DNA from: an uncultured Prevotellaceae bacterium | Lineage (GTDB): Bacteria > Bacteroidota > Bacteroidia > Bacteroidales > Bacteroidaceae | Length of the DNA: 64,000 bases | Assembly: GCA_900315745.1 (NCBI GenBank) | Contig: ONAG01000018.1 | Location: 1 to 64,000 of the forward strand | Direction of reading: 5' to 3' | In this document: piece by piece, positions 9,009-19,072 of the stretch | How positions within the stretch are numbered: position 1 is the stretch's first letter | Layout: every line of letters begins with the position of its first letter | Notes under the pieces: model-generated | Told to the model about the DNA's origin: nothing | Databases searched by the model: none | What the model saw: only the letters and a program-made list of their open reading frames with translations | Position numbers and translations under genes: made by a program

Positions 9009-10535
9009 ATGATTATCAAGATTCTACTCACCATCATTTTCCTTGCTGTGATGGTGGGCGTGGGCATCTACTCACGCAAGCAAGCGGGAACAGTAGAAGG
9101 ATTTGTGTTGGGCGGCAGGTCTGTGGGTCCTTGGCTCACGGCGTTCGCCTATGGCACCAGTTATTTCTCGGCAGTAGTGTTTGTTGGCTATGCCGGCCAG
9201 TTCGGATGGAAATACGGCATGTCGGCGTCATGGATAGGCGTGGGCAATGCCATCATAGGCTCCCTATTGGCGTGGGTGCTCCTTGGCAGGCGCACCAAGT
9301 TGATGACGCAGCACATCGAGAGTCGCACCATGCCCGATTTCTTTGGCACCCGTTACAGAAACGAGTGGCTTCGCGTGGTGGCATCCGTCATAGCCTTCGT
9401 GTTTCTCATTCCCTACACAGCAGGTGTTTATAAAGGCATCTCCACACTCTTTGAGATGGGCTTCGGCATCCCCTATGAATATTGTGTGGTAATCATGGCA
9501 ATCCTCACCGCCTTCTATGTCATCCTTGGCGGATACAAGGCAACAGCCATGAACGACTTCGTGCAAGGCATCATAATGCTCTTCGGCATCATAGTGGTGA
9601 TTTTGGCAGTGCTCAACTCACAAGGAGGTCTTGTTGCGGCAATAGACAAGATGTCGGTGCTTCCGAGCGACGACAACGCCGCCGTAAATGGCGGTTTCGC
9701 CTCACTATTCGGTCCCGACCCCTGGAATCTGTTAGGTGTTGTCGTTCTCACCTCTTTGGGCACATGGGGACTTCCACAAATGGTGGGCAAGTTCTATTCC
9801 ATCACCGACGAGGATGCCATCCGTCGCGGCACCATCATCTCCACCATCTTTGCACTCATCGTGGCAGGCGGCTGCTATTTCCTCGGTGGCTTCGGCCGTC
9901 TCTTCGGCACGCCTCCAATGCTACCCAATGGCCGCCTTGACTTCGATTCCATCATCCCATCGATGCTTGTCACCCTGCCCGACATCCTCATAGCCCTTGT
10001 GGTTCTGCTTGTGCTCTCCGCCTCCATGTCCACATTAGCCTCATTGGTGCTCACTTCATCCTCGACGATGACGCTCGACCTCATCTATCGCGACAAGAAG
10101 TCGCTGCCTGGCGAGGTGACAGAAGGCAGCATCGACGACATGGTGTCAGAGAAGATTGAGCGTCGCAAGGTAGTGGTGATGCGGGTGCTCATAGTGTTCT
10201 TCATTGCCCTGTCGCTCATGATTGCGCTCAACCCACCCACCTTCATAGCACAGCTGATGGGCATTTCATGGGGAGCCTTGGCAGGAGCTTTCCTTGCACC
10301 ATTCATGCTCGGTCTCTACTGGCGTGGCGTCACACCCGCCTCGGTATGGGCATGTTTTGTCTGGGGTGTGGGCCTTACGGTCATCAACATGCTGATAGGC
10401 AACCCCATCAACCCCATCAACTGTGGTGCCATCGCCATGGTGGGCGGTTTCGTTGTAGTCACATTGGTTAGTTTTGTAACGCCGAAGATGTCAAGAGACG
10501 ACATAAACAAAATCTTTGATTGCTATAACAACTAA
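9009..10535 (+). CDS. sodium:solute symporter (SSS family, PutP-like)
   Basis: Inner-membrane Na+-coupled symporter, 508 residues, about 13 transmembrane helices. Family signatures seen are the N-terminal FVLGGRSVGPWLTAFAYGTSYFSA block and the GGYKATAMNDFVQGIIM helix. Around residue 260 GTWGLPQMVGKFYSITDEDAIRRG matches the proline/pantothenate/sialic-acid transporter group. A late helix LLVLSASMSTLASLVLTSSS contains the Na+-site serines and threonines. It follows the porin gene and ends at a strong bidirectional terminator. The substrate is unknown. Confidence 0.88.
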   Translation: MIIKILLTIIFLAVMVGVGIYSRKQAGTVEGFVLGGRSVGPWLTAFAYGTSYFSAVVFVGYAGQFGWKYGMSASWIGVGNAIIGSLLAWVLLGRRTKLMTQHIESRTMPDFFGTRYRNEWLRVVASVIAFVFLIPYTAGVYKGISTLFEMGFGIPYEYCVVIMAILTAFYVILGGYKATAMNDFVQGIIMLFGIIVVILAVLNSQGGLVAAIDKMSVLPSDDNAAVNGGFASLFGPDPWNLLGVVVLTSLGTWGLPQMVGKFYSITDEDAIRRGTIISTIFALIVAGGCYFLGGFGRLFGTPPMLPNGRLDFDSIIPSMLVTLPDILIALVVLLVLSASMSTLASLVLTSSSTMTLDLIYRDKKSLPGEVTEGSIDDMVSEKIERRKVVVMRVLIVFFIALSLMIALNPPTFIAQLMGISWGALAGAFLAPFMLGLYWRGVTPASVWACFVWGVGLTVINMLIGNPINPINCGAIAMVGGFVVVTLVSFVTPKMSRDDINKIFDCYNN

Positions 10536-10560
10536 AGACAGACTTTCAGAAATACCAACA

Positions 10561-10600
10561 ATTAGGGCGTGTCAAAAGTTGCAATTTGACACGCCCTAAT
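10561..10600. terminator. bidirectional terminator between symporter and pepC
   Basis: A perfect 16-bp stem (ATTAGGGCGTGTCAAA with its complement) closes an 8-base loop between two convergent genes. Flanking T/A tracts are short on either strand, so it could also act as a 3'-end stabiliser. Confidence 0.7.
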
Positions 10601-10620
10601 TATCTTGGTCTCTTTTCAAG

Positions 10621-12024
10621 TTATTCGTCTTCCATGAAGAGAGGGTCGTCGGGAGTCACCATAACAGGAGTGATTTTCTCCATCTCCAATATGTTTTCCG
10701 GCACATATTTCTTATCGACCACGAGACGGAACATGTATTCACGGAACCAGCGGTCGGTCATGACAAGGCACCCCTTTTGTCCAGAAGTGCTTCCCCAGCT
10801 GTTCTCCACCTTCCATTTTTTTGCCTTTCCATTCTCGTCAAGATCCACAGCCGTGAGAGTCATGGCATGAGTGGAGCCACTGTCGAAAGTCATGATGCGC
10901 TGCGCCTTGTCCATGGAGAAAGATGTTCCAAAGAGCGATTCGTAATCATAAATGTCGGTGTCGAGGAAACCATTTTTCCTGTCGAACTGCTTGCCCACGT
11001 CGTAGGAGGAATACAGTTTTGTGCCATCCTTGATGGAGGTGATTGCCAACTGCTCTATGTCATCCATTGGCAGGTTGATGTATTTCCAGTTGTGCCCGTC
11101 ATAGGTGTGTCTGTCCCATTCCACCTCGTATGTCTTGTAGAAAGGTCTTCTTGGGTCGTTCATCACCATTATGAACGAGCCATTGAGAGCATCGCCCACT
11201 GTTTCCTTGAAAAACTCCATTGGAGTATAATGTTTTGGTGCCCCCAATGCCTTTCCCTTCTTGTCAACAAAGGCATAATCAAATGATTTCACGGGTTCTC
11301 CCAATGTGATGGCAAGGATATGATAGATGGTGGCAAGCATCTCCGTCTTTCTGTCGTTGATTGCCTTTGCCTTTTTCTTGTCAGCCACCATCTTGCGCAA
11401 TTCCAGGCCATACTCACGCAATTTGGAGTCAATGATTCTCGACATGCGACTTGTGTTGTCTGCCGAATATGTTTCTGGTTGCACAGACATTGGCACAAGA
11501 CCATATTTCTCCGCCAGGTCGGCAACACCGCAGAATGTGCCGCCATCCCCTATGGGACTCTTGAAAAGCATTCTTACCATTTGGTCCTCCATGGGTTTTG
11601 CAGCATTGTCTATGACCCCTTGCAGCATGAGGTTTGCCTTTTCCAACTGGTCGTAGAAGAAGAGATAAGCCTGTGAGAACTCCACGTTGATGGAATCATT
11701 GTGTTTTTTTGCGAAGTTTGCCCTCAACACATTCAGTCCACTGAACATCCAGCATCTGCCACTGCTTTTCTGGTTGTGTATGGACTGACTCTTGGTTTCA
11801 TGGCTGAAATAAGAATCCACATAGCCATTATTGGCAAAATTCTTGGCAAGGTCGTCAATGGAATTGGCAGCTATGGCATTAAAGAGAGCCTTGTCGGAAG
11901 GACTGCTTGCCTGCGACTTCTCTATCTGCCTGAGCATGTCGGCAGTGATGCCTCCCCCGCCATTCTGTGCGGACGCACCAAGTGAAAATAATGCGGCCAC
12001 AAAAAGGAAAAGTGTTTTTTTCAT
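10621..12024 (-). CDS. pepC: secreted aminopeptidase C / bleomycin-hydrolase-type cysteine peptidase (C1B)
   Basis: Papain-fold peptidase of the C1B (bleomycin hydrolase) family, 467 residues. The triad is visible: C91 in SSGRCWMFSGLN, H386 in GSTHAMTL and N408 in VENSWGS. Unlike the cytoplasmic PepC of lactic-acid bacteria, this one has a signal peptide (MKKTLFLF to GASAQ), so it works in the periplasm or is exported, trimming peptides for import. It stands alone, transcribed toward the symporter and ending at the shared terminator. A plausible promoter lies 49 bases upstream of the ATG. Confidence 0.9.
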   Translation of the reverse strand: MKKTLFLFVAALFSLGASAQNGGGGITADMLRQIEKSQASSPSDKALFNAIAANSIDDLAKNFANNGYVDSYFSHETKSQSIHNQKSSGRCWMFSGLNVLRANFAKKHNDSINVEFSQAYLFFYDQLEKANLMLQGVIDNAAKPMEDQMVRMLFKSPIGDGGTFCGVADLAEKYGLVPMSVQPETYSADNTSRMSRIIDSKLREYGLELRKMVADKKKAKAINDRKTEMLATIYHILAITLGEPVKSFDYAFVDKKGKALGAPKHYTPMEFFKETVGDALNGSFIMVMNDPRRPFYKTYEVEWDRHTYDGHNWKYINLPMDDIEQLAITSIKDGTKLYSSYDVGKQFDRKNGFLDTDIYDYESLFGTSFSMDKAQRIMTFDSGSTHAMTLTAVDLDENGKAKKWKVENSWGSTSGQKGCLVMTDRWFREYMFRLVVDKKYVPENILEMEKITPVMVTPDDPLFMEDE

Positions 12025-12072
12025 GTCAATATGCTTTTATTGTATTTATCCAATTAATATTGTTTGTAGGTG

Positions 12073-12104
12073 CGAAGATAGGTATTTTTTTCGTGACATT
12101 CAAA
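12073..12104 (-). promoter_or_regulatory. promoter of pepC
   Basis: On the minus strand TTTG (12104-12101) is followed after 20 bases by TATCTTCG (12080-12073), one mismatch from the Bacteroidetes -7 consensus. Confidence 0.55.
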
Positions 12105-12197
12105 TTTTGGAATGCTTTTCTGCTTTATCGTTTGTAACGGCTGATATTCATGCCATTTTGTTTTCGTGGATAAAACAAGCGATTTATGCTCAAATGT

Positions 12198-12228
12198 TTT
12201 GTAAATATCCAATAAATTTGTATTTTTG
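12198..12228 (+). promoter_or_regulatory. promoter of the dxs-trkA-trkH operon
   Basis: TTTG (12198-12201), a 19-base spacer and TATTTTTG (12221-12228) form an exact Bacteroidetes -33/-7 promoter. It lies 58 bases before the dxs ATG. Confidence 0.75.
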
Positions 12229-12286
12229 CCATTTGAAATGCACACAGAGTGAGCATACACGCACACCCTGCCTATGAATAAACAAC

Positions 12287-14182
12287 ATGGGAAAAGGAAA
12301 TTATAGCATACTCAACAAGATACAAACCCCTGCAGACCTTCGTCGGCTAAAAGTGGAGCAGTTGCCCCAACTATGCGAAGAGCTGCGCGACGACATCATC
12401 AACGAATTGTCGGTAAATCCTGGCCATCTTGCCTCAAGTCTTGGCGTGGTGGAGCTGACGGTGGCGTTGCACTATGTCTATAACACCCCCGACGACCGTA
12501 TTGTGTGGGACGTAGGCCACCAAGCCTACGGCCACAAGATACTCACCGGTCGTCGTGACTTGTTCTGCACAAACCGCAAGTTTCACGGTCTGAAACCATT
12601 CCCCTCGCCACAAGAAAGTGAATACGACACCTTCACCTGTGGTCATGCCTCCAACTCCATCTCTGCAGCCTTGGGCATGGCAGTTGCCGCAAAACTCACC
12701 AACAGCAAGCACAAGGTGGTGGCAGTGATTGGCGATGGAGCCATGAGCGGCGGTCTTGCTTTCGAAGGCATCAACAATGTCTCATCAACCCCAAACAACA
12801 TGCTCATCATCCTGAATGACAACAACATGAGCATTGACCATTCCGTGGGAGGCATGAAACAATATCTTTTGCGCCTGAGCACCAGCGAAACTTACAACAA
12901 CATGCGCTACCGCGTAGCTGAATGGATGAAGCGCAAGGGATTGCTCAACGACCAAAGACGCCATGGCCTTATTCGTTTTACCAACGCCATGAAGTCTGCC
13001 ATCAGCCACCAGCAGAACGTGTTTGAGGGTATGAACATACGATATTTCGGACCTGTAGATGGTCACGACATCAAAGAACTTGTACGCATCCTGCGCCAGT
13101 TGAAGAAGATGACCGGACCGAAGATGCTTCACCTTCACACAGTGAAAGGCAGGGGCTACAAGCCCGCTGAAGACAACGCATGCGAGTGGCACGCCCCCGG
13201 CAAATTCGACGTAGATACCGGCGAGCGTCTTGTGAGCGACAACAGCGGTCTTCCTCCAAAATATCAAGATGTCTTCGGCCACACGCTGCTGGAATTGGCA
13301 AAGAGCAACAAGCGCATAGTGGGTGTCACACCAGCCATGCCTTCCGGATGCTCCCTCAACATCATGATGAAAGAGATGCCAAAGCGCACATTCGACGTGG
13401 GTATTGCAGAAGGTCACGCCGTGACATTCTCCGCGGGCATGGCAAAGGACGGGCTGTTGCCATTCTGCAACATCTACAGCGCCTTTGCCCAGCGTGCCTA
13501 CGACAACATCATCCACGATGCCGCCATTCTCAACCTCCCCATCGTAATCTGCCTCGACCGCGCAGGATTGGTTGGCGAGGACGGTCCCACACACCATGGC
13601 GCATTCGACATAGCATCCCTTCGCGCCATCCCCAACCTCACCATAGCGTCGCCAATGGACGAGCACGAGCTGCGTCACCTAATGTACACAGCCCAACTAC
13701 CAGACAAGGGAACATTTGTGATACGCTATCCCCGTGGGCGTGGAGTATGCACAGACTGGCGTTGTCCGATGGAAGAGATAGCCATCGGCACCGGACGACG
13801 CCTGCTCGAAGGCAATGATGTGGCAGTGCTCAGTCTCGGACCTATAGGGAACAACGTGACAAAAGCCATCAGCGAAATGCAAGAAGAAGGAAACCCCACA
13901 TCCGTGGCACACTACGACATGCGTTTTGCCAAGCCATTGGACACCAAGCTATTGGAAGAGATAGCAGGAAAATTTAAGAAAATTGTCACCATCGAGGACG
14001 GATGCATCCAAGGAGGCTTTGGCAGCGCCGTGACAGAATGGATGACGGATCATGGCCACCATCCCACCATCAAACGCTTGGGATTGCCCGACACATTCGT
14101 AGAGCATGGCAGCGTTAGCGAGCTGCAGGCGATAGTGGGCATCGACGTAAACAGCATCAAGCAAACAATAGCAAGCCTATGA
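12287..14182 (+). CDS. dxs: 1-deoxy-D-xylulose-5-phosphate synthase
   Basis: First enzyme of the methylerythritol phosphate route to isoprenoids, joining pyruvate and glyceraldehyde 3-phosphate with thiamine diphosphate. The 631-residue chain shows the N-terminal [22 protein letters not shown] block and [17 protein letters not shown]. The thiamine-diphosphate motif is [17 protein letters not shown] (near residue 147), and the central transketolase domain has [17 protein letters not shown] and [19 protein letters not shown]. It overlaps trkA by four bases (ATGA), so the two are translationally coupled. Confidence 0.96.
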   Translation: MGKGNYSILNKIQTPADLRRLKVEQLPQLCEELRDDIINELSVNPGHLASSLGVVELTVALHYVYNTPDDRIVWDVGHQAYGHKILTGRRDLFCTNRKFHGLKPFPSPQESEYDTFTCGHASNSISAALGMAVAAKLTNSKHKVVAVIGDGAMSGGLAFEGINNVSSTPNNMLIILNDNNMSIDHSVGGMKQYLLRLSTSETYNNMRYRVAEWMKRKGLLNDQRRHGLIRFTNAMKSAISHQQNVFEGMNIRYFGPVDGHDIKELVRILRQLKKMTGPKMLHLHTVKGRGYKPAEDNACEWHAPGKFDVDTGERLVSDNSGLPPKYQDVFGHTLLELAKSNKRIVGVTPAMPSGCSLNIMMKEMPKRTFDVGIAEGHAVTFSAGMAKDGLLPFCNIYSAFAQRAYDNIIHDAAILNLPIVICLDRAGLVGEDGPTHHGAFDIASLRAIPNLTIASPMDEHELRHLMYTAQLPDKGTFVIRYPRGRGVCTDWRCPMEEIAIGTGRRLLEGNDVAVLSLGPIGNNVTKAISEMQEEGNPTSVAHYDMRFAKPLDTKLLEEIAGKFKKIVTIEDGCIQGGFGSAVTEWMTDHGHHPTIKRLGLPDTFVEHGSVSELQAIVGIDVNSIKQTIASL

Positions 14183-15525
14183 GAATCATCATTGCCGGAG
14201 CTTCCGCCATCGGCTCCCACCTTGCTCGACTGCTCTCACGAAGCAATCACGACATCGTGCTTCTTGACGAAGACGAGGAGAAGCTCGACAGCATAAGCGC
14301 AGAGTATGACCTGATGACCCTCAATGGCTCGCCTACTGAAATCAAGACCTTGCGCAGTGCAAACGCTGACCTATGTGACATTTTCATAGCCGTCACACCC
14401 AACGAGAATATTAACATGACCAGTTGCGTGATGGCAAAAGCATTAGGAGCCAAGAAGACCGTTGCGCAAGTGGGGAACTACGAGTTGGTGGACAAGGACA
14501 ACGACAGCCTCATCAAGCAGATGGGCATTGACAACATCATACATCCTGAAAAACTTGCTGCGGAGACCATAGTGAAGAGTCTGAAACTCAGTTGGGTGCG
14601 CCAGCGATGGGACGTGCATGGAGGTTCTCTCGTGATGCTCGGAATCAAACTACGCGAAACGTGCGAGATACTAAACAAGCCCCTCCGCCTTTTATGCGGT
14701 CCTCAAGACCCCTACCACGTGGTTGCCATCAAGCGAGGCAACGACACCATCATACCTGGTGGAAATGATGAATTGCGGCTCTACGACATAGTGTATTTCA
14801 TGACCACCACCAATTACATCGCGTATATCCGCAAGATTGTTGGGAAGGAGCACTATGCCGACGTGAAGAACCTCATCATCATGGGTGGAGGAAAGACCGC
14901 CGCGAGGGCGGCAAAGCTGATGCCACCGTTCATCAATACCAAGATAATAGAGATAGACGAGCATCAATGCGAACGTCTGAACGAGGAGCTTGACGACACC
15001 AAAGTGATGGTGATACATGGCGACGGGCGTGACATCAGTCTGCTGAAAGAAGAAAACATCAGCAACACCCAGGGATTCATTGCTTTGACAGGCAATGACG
15101 AGGTGAACATCTTGGCGTGCCTCACAGCCAAGAAACTCGGTGTTCGCAAGACCATCGCCATGATGGGCAATTCCAACTACCTGAGCATGGCAGAAAGCCT
15201 TGACATAGGCACTGTCATCAACAAGAAAATGCTTGCTGCAGGCAACATCTACCAGCTCATGCTCAGCGCCGAAGTGCAGAACATAGGCTTCCTTGCCTCA
15301 GTGCGGGCCGACGTGGCGGAGTTCACCGCGCAAGCAGGCTCCAAGGTGACAAGGAAGAAAGTCTTTGAATTGGGTTTGCCTTCCGGTTGCACCATTGGCG
15401 GTTTGGTGCGCGGCAAGGAAGGCATGCTTGTGTCTGGCGGCACACAAATAGAAGCCGGCGACCAAGTGGTGGTCATCTGCTATGACCTCAACCTGAAGAA
15501 AATAGAAAAGTTTTTCACCAACTGA
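14179..15525 (+). CDS. trkA: Trk potassium uptake regulatory subunit TrkA
   Basis: Cytoplasmic nucleotide-binding (RCK) subunit gating the TrkH potassium channel, 448 residues. It contains two tandem RCK_N/RCK_C units: [30 protein letters not shown] at the N-terminus, and a second nucleotide fold beginning near residue 233 ([17 protein letters not shown]). Each is followed by a small C-terminal ligand domain. The ATG overlaps the dxs stop and its own stop overlaps the trkH ATG, so all three genes form one tightly coupled operon. Confidence 0.94.
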   Translation: MRIIIAGASAIGSHLARLLSRSNHDIVLLDEDEEKLDSISAEYDLMTLNGSPTEIKTLRSANADLCDIFIAVTPNENINMTSCVMAKALGAKKTVAQVGNYELVDKDNDSLIKQMGIDNIIHPEKLAAETIVKSLKLSWVRQRWDVHGGSLVMLGIKLRETCEILNKPLRLLCGPQDPYHVVAIKRGNDTIIPGGNDELRLYDIVYFMTTTNYIAYIRKIVGKEHYADVKNLIIMGGGKTAARAAKLMPPFINTKIIEIDEHQCERLNEELDDTKVMVIHGDGRDISLLKEENISNTQGFIALTGNDEVNILACLTAKKLGVRKTIAMMGNSNYLSMAESLDIGTVINKKMLAAGNIYQLMLSAEVQNIGFLASVRADVAEFTAQAGSKVTRKKVFELGLPSGCTIGGLVRGKEGMLVSGGTQIEAGDQVVVICYDLNLKKIEKFFTN

Positions 15526-17066
15526 TGCTGAACAAGAAACTCATCTCCAAGATTTTAGGCACACTGCTTCTCCTGGAGGCCGTGTTCATGTTCTTATGCG
15601 TGGCAACAGCCATTTTCTATCAGAGTGTAGATACGTTGCCATTCATTTTGTCATTTGCAATCACTCTTGCAGCAGGTTTCTGCTTCTTGCGCATTGGCAA
15701 TGATGCAACCACTACGATGAACAGGCGCGATGCCTTCATTGTAGTGACACTTACCTGGATAACTTTCAGCATCTTCGGTTCCCTGCCCTATCTTTTTGGT
15801 GGTTTTTTCGGTTCATTTGAGTTGTTCGACTTCAGCGGTCAGTTAGCCATCACCACCAACGCTTTCTTCGAGACGATGTCGGGCTTCACCACCACGGGGG
15901 CGTCGATGCTCGACGATGTGGAGTCGCAATTGGAATCGCACCATGCCATGCTTGCCTGGCGCTCTTTGTCGCAATGGATAGGCGGTCTGGGTATCGTGTT
16001 TTTCACGATAGCCATCATCCCATCCATGGTGGGCAATTCAATGAAGGTGTTTTCCGCCGAAGCCACAGGACCCATACGATCGAAGATGCATCCGCGTCTA
16101 AGTGCAACCGCCATGCGCATTTGGTGGGTATATATCGTACTGACAGTGGCATGCGGCCTATGTTACAGCGTAGCCGGCATGGATGGTTTCAGTGCCATCA
16201 ACTATGCCATGACAACCACAGCCACAGGAGGTTTTTCCATCCATAATGACAGTTTAGCACACTTCAACAACGCCTCAATAGAATACATCGCCATCATCTT
16301 CCAATTCCTTTCCGGTATAAATTTCTCCATGTTGTTCATGATAGTCACCATGCGCAAGTTGAATAGCTGGAAGGAGTTCAAGAGAAGCGAGCGTAGCAAA
16401 TGGAGAGAATTTCTGCGCAATGAGGAGACGAGGTTCTTCATCACTTTTGTTGTCATGTGCAGCTTGATGATAATGCTCATCCTCATAACCAGCAATGGGT
16501 ATGGACTTGAGCGTGCCTTCCGCAAGGCCACATTCCAGGTGGTGTCGTTCATGACCACCACAGGCATCATTTGCGACAATGTCGGAGCATGGCCTCGTGT
16601 CACCTGGATGGTGCTTTGCGTCCTAATGTTCGTTGGAGCCTGCTCTGGCTCAACCACTGGTGGTTTCAAGAGTTCGCGAGCACTAATGATATTGAAAGTC
16701 ATACGCAACGAGTTTGTGAGGATGATGCACCCCCGTGCCGTCCTTCCCGTGAAGCTCAACGGCAAGACGATGCCGTCGGCAATAGTGCATACACTGTTGG
16801 CTTTCTTCGCCATCTACATAATCTTCTGCTTGGGAACCACAGCCCTGATGATGGCAGCGGGCATCGACGTGACCAATTCGGTGATAATATCGCTGAGCTG
16901 CATCAGCAATGTGGGACTGCCACTCAACGAATTGGGTCCCGACTTGACTTGGAGCAGTCTTCCATTGTGGATAAAATGGGTTTGCACGCTCTTGATGCTC
17001 CTTGGGCGTCTTGAGATTTTCAATGTGCTCATTCTCTTCACACCGCCATTCTGGGATGAGAACTAA
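15525..17066 (+). CDS. trkH: Trk potassium uptake channel subunit TrkH
   Basis: Membrane pore of the Trk K+ uptake system, 513 residues with about ten hydrophobic segments. The four selectivity-filter-like loops are recognisable: GFTTTGASML, TTATGGFSIHND, SFMTTTGIICDN and SCISNVGLPLNELGPD. GGLGIVFFTIAIIP and GACSGSTTGGFKSSR are further family blocks. It starts on the last base of the trkA stop codon (TGATG). Potassium import of this type supports turgor and pH homeostasis. Confidence 0.94.
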   Translation: MLNKKLISKILGTLLLLEAVFMFLCVATAIFYQSVDTLPFILSFAITLAAGFCFLRIGNDATTTMNRRDAFIVVTLTWITFSIFGSLPYLFGGFFGSFELFDFSGQLAITTNAFFETMSGFTTTGASMLDDVESQLESHHAMLAWRSLSQWIGGLGIVFFTIAIIPSMVGNSMKVFSAEATGPIRSKMHPRLSATAMRIWWVYIVLTVACGLCYSVAGMDGFSAINYAMTTTATGGFSIHNDSLAHFNNASIEYIAIIFQFLSGINFSMLFMIVTMRKLNSWKEFKRSERSKWREFLRNEETRFFITFVVMCSLMIMLILITSNGYGLERAFRKATFQVVSFMTTTGIICDNVGAWPRVTWMVLCVLMFVGACSGSTTGGFKSSRALMILKVIRNEFVRMMHPRAVLPVKLNGKTMPSAIVHTLLAFFAIYIIFCLGTTALMMAAGIDVTNSVIISLSCISNVGLPLNELGPDLTWSSLPLWIKWVCTLLMLLGRLEIFNVLILFTPPFWDEN

Positions 17067-17125
17067 GACATTTTCCTTGTCAGAAAACATGTTTATATAA
17101 TGTTATTTTTAACAAGCATAAAGAA

Positions 17126-18082
17126 ATGATGAAATTCCAACCCCTTCTCAAGACAACCCTTTGGGGAGGCGAGAAAATTGTGCATTTCAAGCATTTGGAA
17201 AGCGCCCAAAAGCAAGTAGGTGAAAGTTGGGAGATCTCCGACCTGCCCGACAACGAGACGATAGTGCTTGAGGGAGAGTATGCCGGCAAGCCTCTCAAAG
17301 ACGTGGTTGCCGTAATGAAGGAACAACTGCTTGGAAAAGATAACTATCTCAATTTCGGCAACGAGTTTCCACTACTCATAAAGTTCATCGATGCCCACAA
17401 AGACCTTTCCATCCAAGTGCATCCCAACGACGAAACCGCCCGCCGGCATGGAAAGGGACACGGCAAGGCTGAGATGTGGTATGTGTTGAAATCGGATGAC
17501 GGAGCAAATCTTTATAATGGACTGAAGAAACCCATCACCCCCGATGAATACAAGGCTATGGTGGAAAACGACACAATCTGCGACGCCTTGGCGCGTTACA
17601 CTGTCTCCGAAGGCGACGTCTTCTTCATTCCTGCTGGCCGCATCCACTCCATAGGCAAAGGCTGCTTTGTGGTTGAGATTCAGCAGACGAGCGACGTTAC
17701 CTATCGCATTTACGACTTCAAGCGTCGTGACAAGAATGGCAACTACCGCCAGTTGCACACCAAGGAAGCAGCGGAAAGCATCGACTACACGGTGCTGCCC
17801 GACTACAAAACTCATTACACCCCCAAGAAAAACGAGAGTGTGGTGGTTGCGAACACCCCCTATTTCACTACTGCCGTTTACGATATCGACGAACCTATGA
17901 CCATCGACTACAGCGACTTGGATAGCTTTGTCATTCTCATTGGAGTGAAAGGTTCAGGAACCATCACCGACAACAACGGCAACACCACAAGTCTGAATAA
18001 CGGCGAGACAATACTCCTGCCAGCCACCACAGAATGGGTGAAGGTGGAAGGTGAAGTAAGGTTCTTGGAAACCTACATCTGA
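17126..18082 (+). CDS. manA: mannose-6-phosphate isomerase, class I
   Basis: Zinc-dependent cupin-fold isomerase interconverting fructose 6-phosphate and mannose 6-phosphate, 318 residues (the short bacterial form). The metal-site and substrate blocks are visible: LIKFIDAHKDLSIQVHPND (about residues 84-102), GKAEMWYVL near 113, and FIPAGRIHSIGKGCFVVEIQQTSDVTYRIYDF (about 168-199). Two adjacent ATGs (17126 and 17129) are equally possible starts. It lies 59 bases after trkH and could be read from the dxs operon. Confidence 0.92.
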   Translation: MMKFQPLLKTTLWGGEKIVHFKHLESAQKQVGESWEISDLPDNETIVLEGEYAGKPLKDVVAVMKEQLLGKDNYLNFGNEFPLLIKFIDAHKDLSIQVHPNDETARRHGKGHGKAEMWYVLKSDDGANLYNGLKKPITPDEYKAMVENDTICDALARYTVSEGDVFFIPAGRIHSIGKGCFVVEIQQTSDVTYRIYDFKRRDKNGNYRQLHTKEAAESIDYTVLPDYKTHYTPKKNESVVVANTPYFTTAVYDIDEPMTIDYSDLDSFVILIGVKGSGTITDNNGNTTSLNNGETILLPATTEWVKVEGEVRFLETYI

Positions 18083-18093
18083 GAGCTATATGT

Positions 18094-18115
18094 TGCAAAA
18101 GAGCCAACTTTTGCA
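18094..18115 (+). terminator. weak hairpin after manA
   Basis: TGCAAAAG (18094-18101) and CTTTTGCA (18108-18115) form a perfect 8-bp stem with a six-base loop just after the manA stop. No strong T run follows, so termination may be partial. Confidence 0.4.
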
Positions 18116-18129
18116 TTAAGTTACTTATT

Positions 18130-18151
18130 TTGTGGTGCCAAAATACCACAA
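18130..18151. promoter_or_regulatory. palindrome at the promoter of the ATPase/DUF4435 cassette
   Basis: TTGTGGT (18130-18136) and ACCACAA (18145-18151) are perfect inverted arms separated by eight bases. The -7 box starts 15 bases further on, so the palindrome covers the expected -33 region. This is the usual arrangement of a repressor operator, although no dedicated regulator gene is adjacent. Confidence 0.5.
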
Positions 18152-18166
18152 TAAAGAAATTTTGCT

Positions 18167-18174
18167 TATATTTG
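18167..18174 (+). promoter_or_regulatory. -7 box of the ATPase/DUF4435 cassette
   Basis: TATATTTG matches the Bacteroidetes -7 consensus and lies 27 bases before the ATPase ATG. No TTTG box is present at -33; that position is occupied by the palindrome, which suggests a regulated promoter. Confidence 0.6.
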
Positions 18175-18201
18175 CAATGAATTAAGCTAAAACACAATAC
18201 C

Positions 18202-19023
18202 ATGCAGAAATACGCCGACTACATCCAACAAATAGAGATAGACTCACTATGGAGCGGGCGACGCCACATCAAATGGGATCTTGACGAACACGTCAACATC
18301 CTCAGTGGCACCAACGGTCAGGGCAAGAGCACCATCATCAACAAAGTGGTGAAAGGGCTTTCGGCTGGAGGAGAATATCACAGCCACACCTTAAAGGGTG
18401 TACACCTGAAAGTTGTGCCCGAAGAGGCAAAATGGATACGTTACGACGTGATACGTTCCTTCGACCGTCCTCTGATGAACCTCGACACCTTGGCAAAGAT
18501 GGACATGAGTCTTGCCACCGAACTTGACTGGCAATTGTTCCAATTGCAGCGAAAATACCTGGACTATCAAGTGAACATCGGCAACCGCATCATCGATGTG
18601 CTTCAAACCGGTGCTCCTGATGCGGCGCTGCAAGCACAGAAGATATCAGCGCCCAAGAAACGGTTTCAAGACCTCATGGACGACCTTTTCGCCGACACGG
18701 GCAAGAAAATCATCAGGACAGCCAATGAAATATACTTCGCACAAATAGGCGAGACCCTGGTGCCTTACCAATTGTCGAGTGGCGAGAAGCAGATGCTGTC
18801 CATCCTGCTCACCGTTTTGATACAGGACAACCAACACTGCGTGCTCTTCATGGACGAGCCGGAAGTGAGCCTTCACATAGAATGGCAGAAGCGCCTCATC
18901 GACATGGTGCTCGAACTGAATCCCAACGTGCAGATCATACTGACCACACACTCACCCGCCGTCATCATGAACGGATGGATAGACCATGTGACAGAGGTTT
19001 CGGACATCACCGACGGTTTCTGA
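18202..19023 (+). CDS. compact ABC/AAA-type ATPase paired with a DUF4435 protein
   Basis: Soluble P-loop ATPase of only 273 residues. Walker A is GTNGQGKST (residues 36-44), an ABC-like signature LSSGEKQ starts at residue 191, Walker B is VLFMDEPEVSLH with D218-E219, and a switch histidine lies in LTTHSP (H250). This order is that of OLD/RecF-like ATPases, but the coiled-coil or zinc-hook region is reduced to a short linker. The DUF4435 gene follows after 49 bases. An ATPase next to a DUF4435 protein is the arrangement of the PARIS (AriA/AriB) anti-phage system, so a nuclease-controlling role is inferred by analogy. A housekeeping role is not excluded. Confidence 0.8.
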   Translation: MQKYADYIQQIEIDSLWSGRRHIKWDLDEHVNILSGTNGQGKSTIINKVVKGLSAGGEYHSHTLKGVHLKVVPEEAKWIRYDVIRSFDRPLMNLDTLAKMDMSLATELDWQLFQLQRKYLDYQVNIGNRIIDVLQTGAPDAALQAQKISAPKKRFQDLMDDLFADTGKKIIRTANEIYFAQIGETLVPYQLSSGEKQMLSILLTVLIQDNQHCVLFMDEPEVSLHIEWQKRLIDMVLELNPNVQIILTTHSPAVIMNGWIDHVTEVSDITDGF

Positions 19024-19072
19024 ACGACAGCCAAGCATCACCATTCCCTCAAACTTCACGAATCCCACACTA

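Noticed and set aside
12785-13678. Long minus-strand frame (297 codons) opposite dxs
   Set aside because: Antisense shadow of a highly conserved gene; it lacks a promoter and is rich in Cys/His/Val in the way reverse-complement frames of this genome usually are. The same applies to long antisense frames opposite the MBL fusion (1672-2388), the pyruvate oxidoreductase (33574-34272) and thrS (57641-58591).
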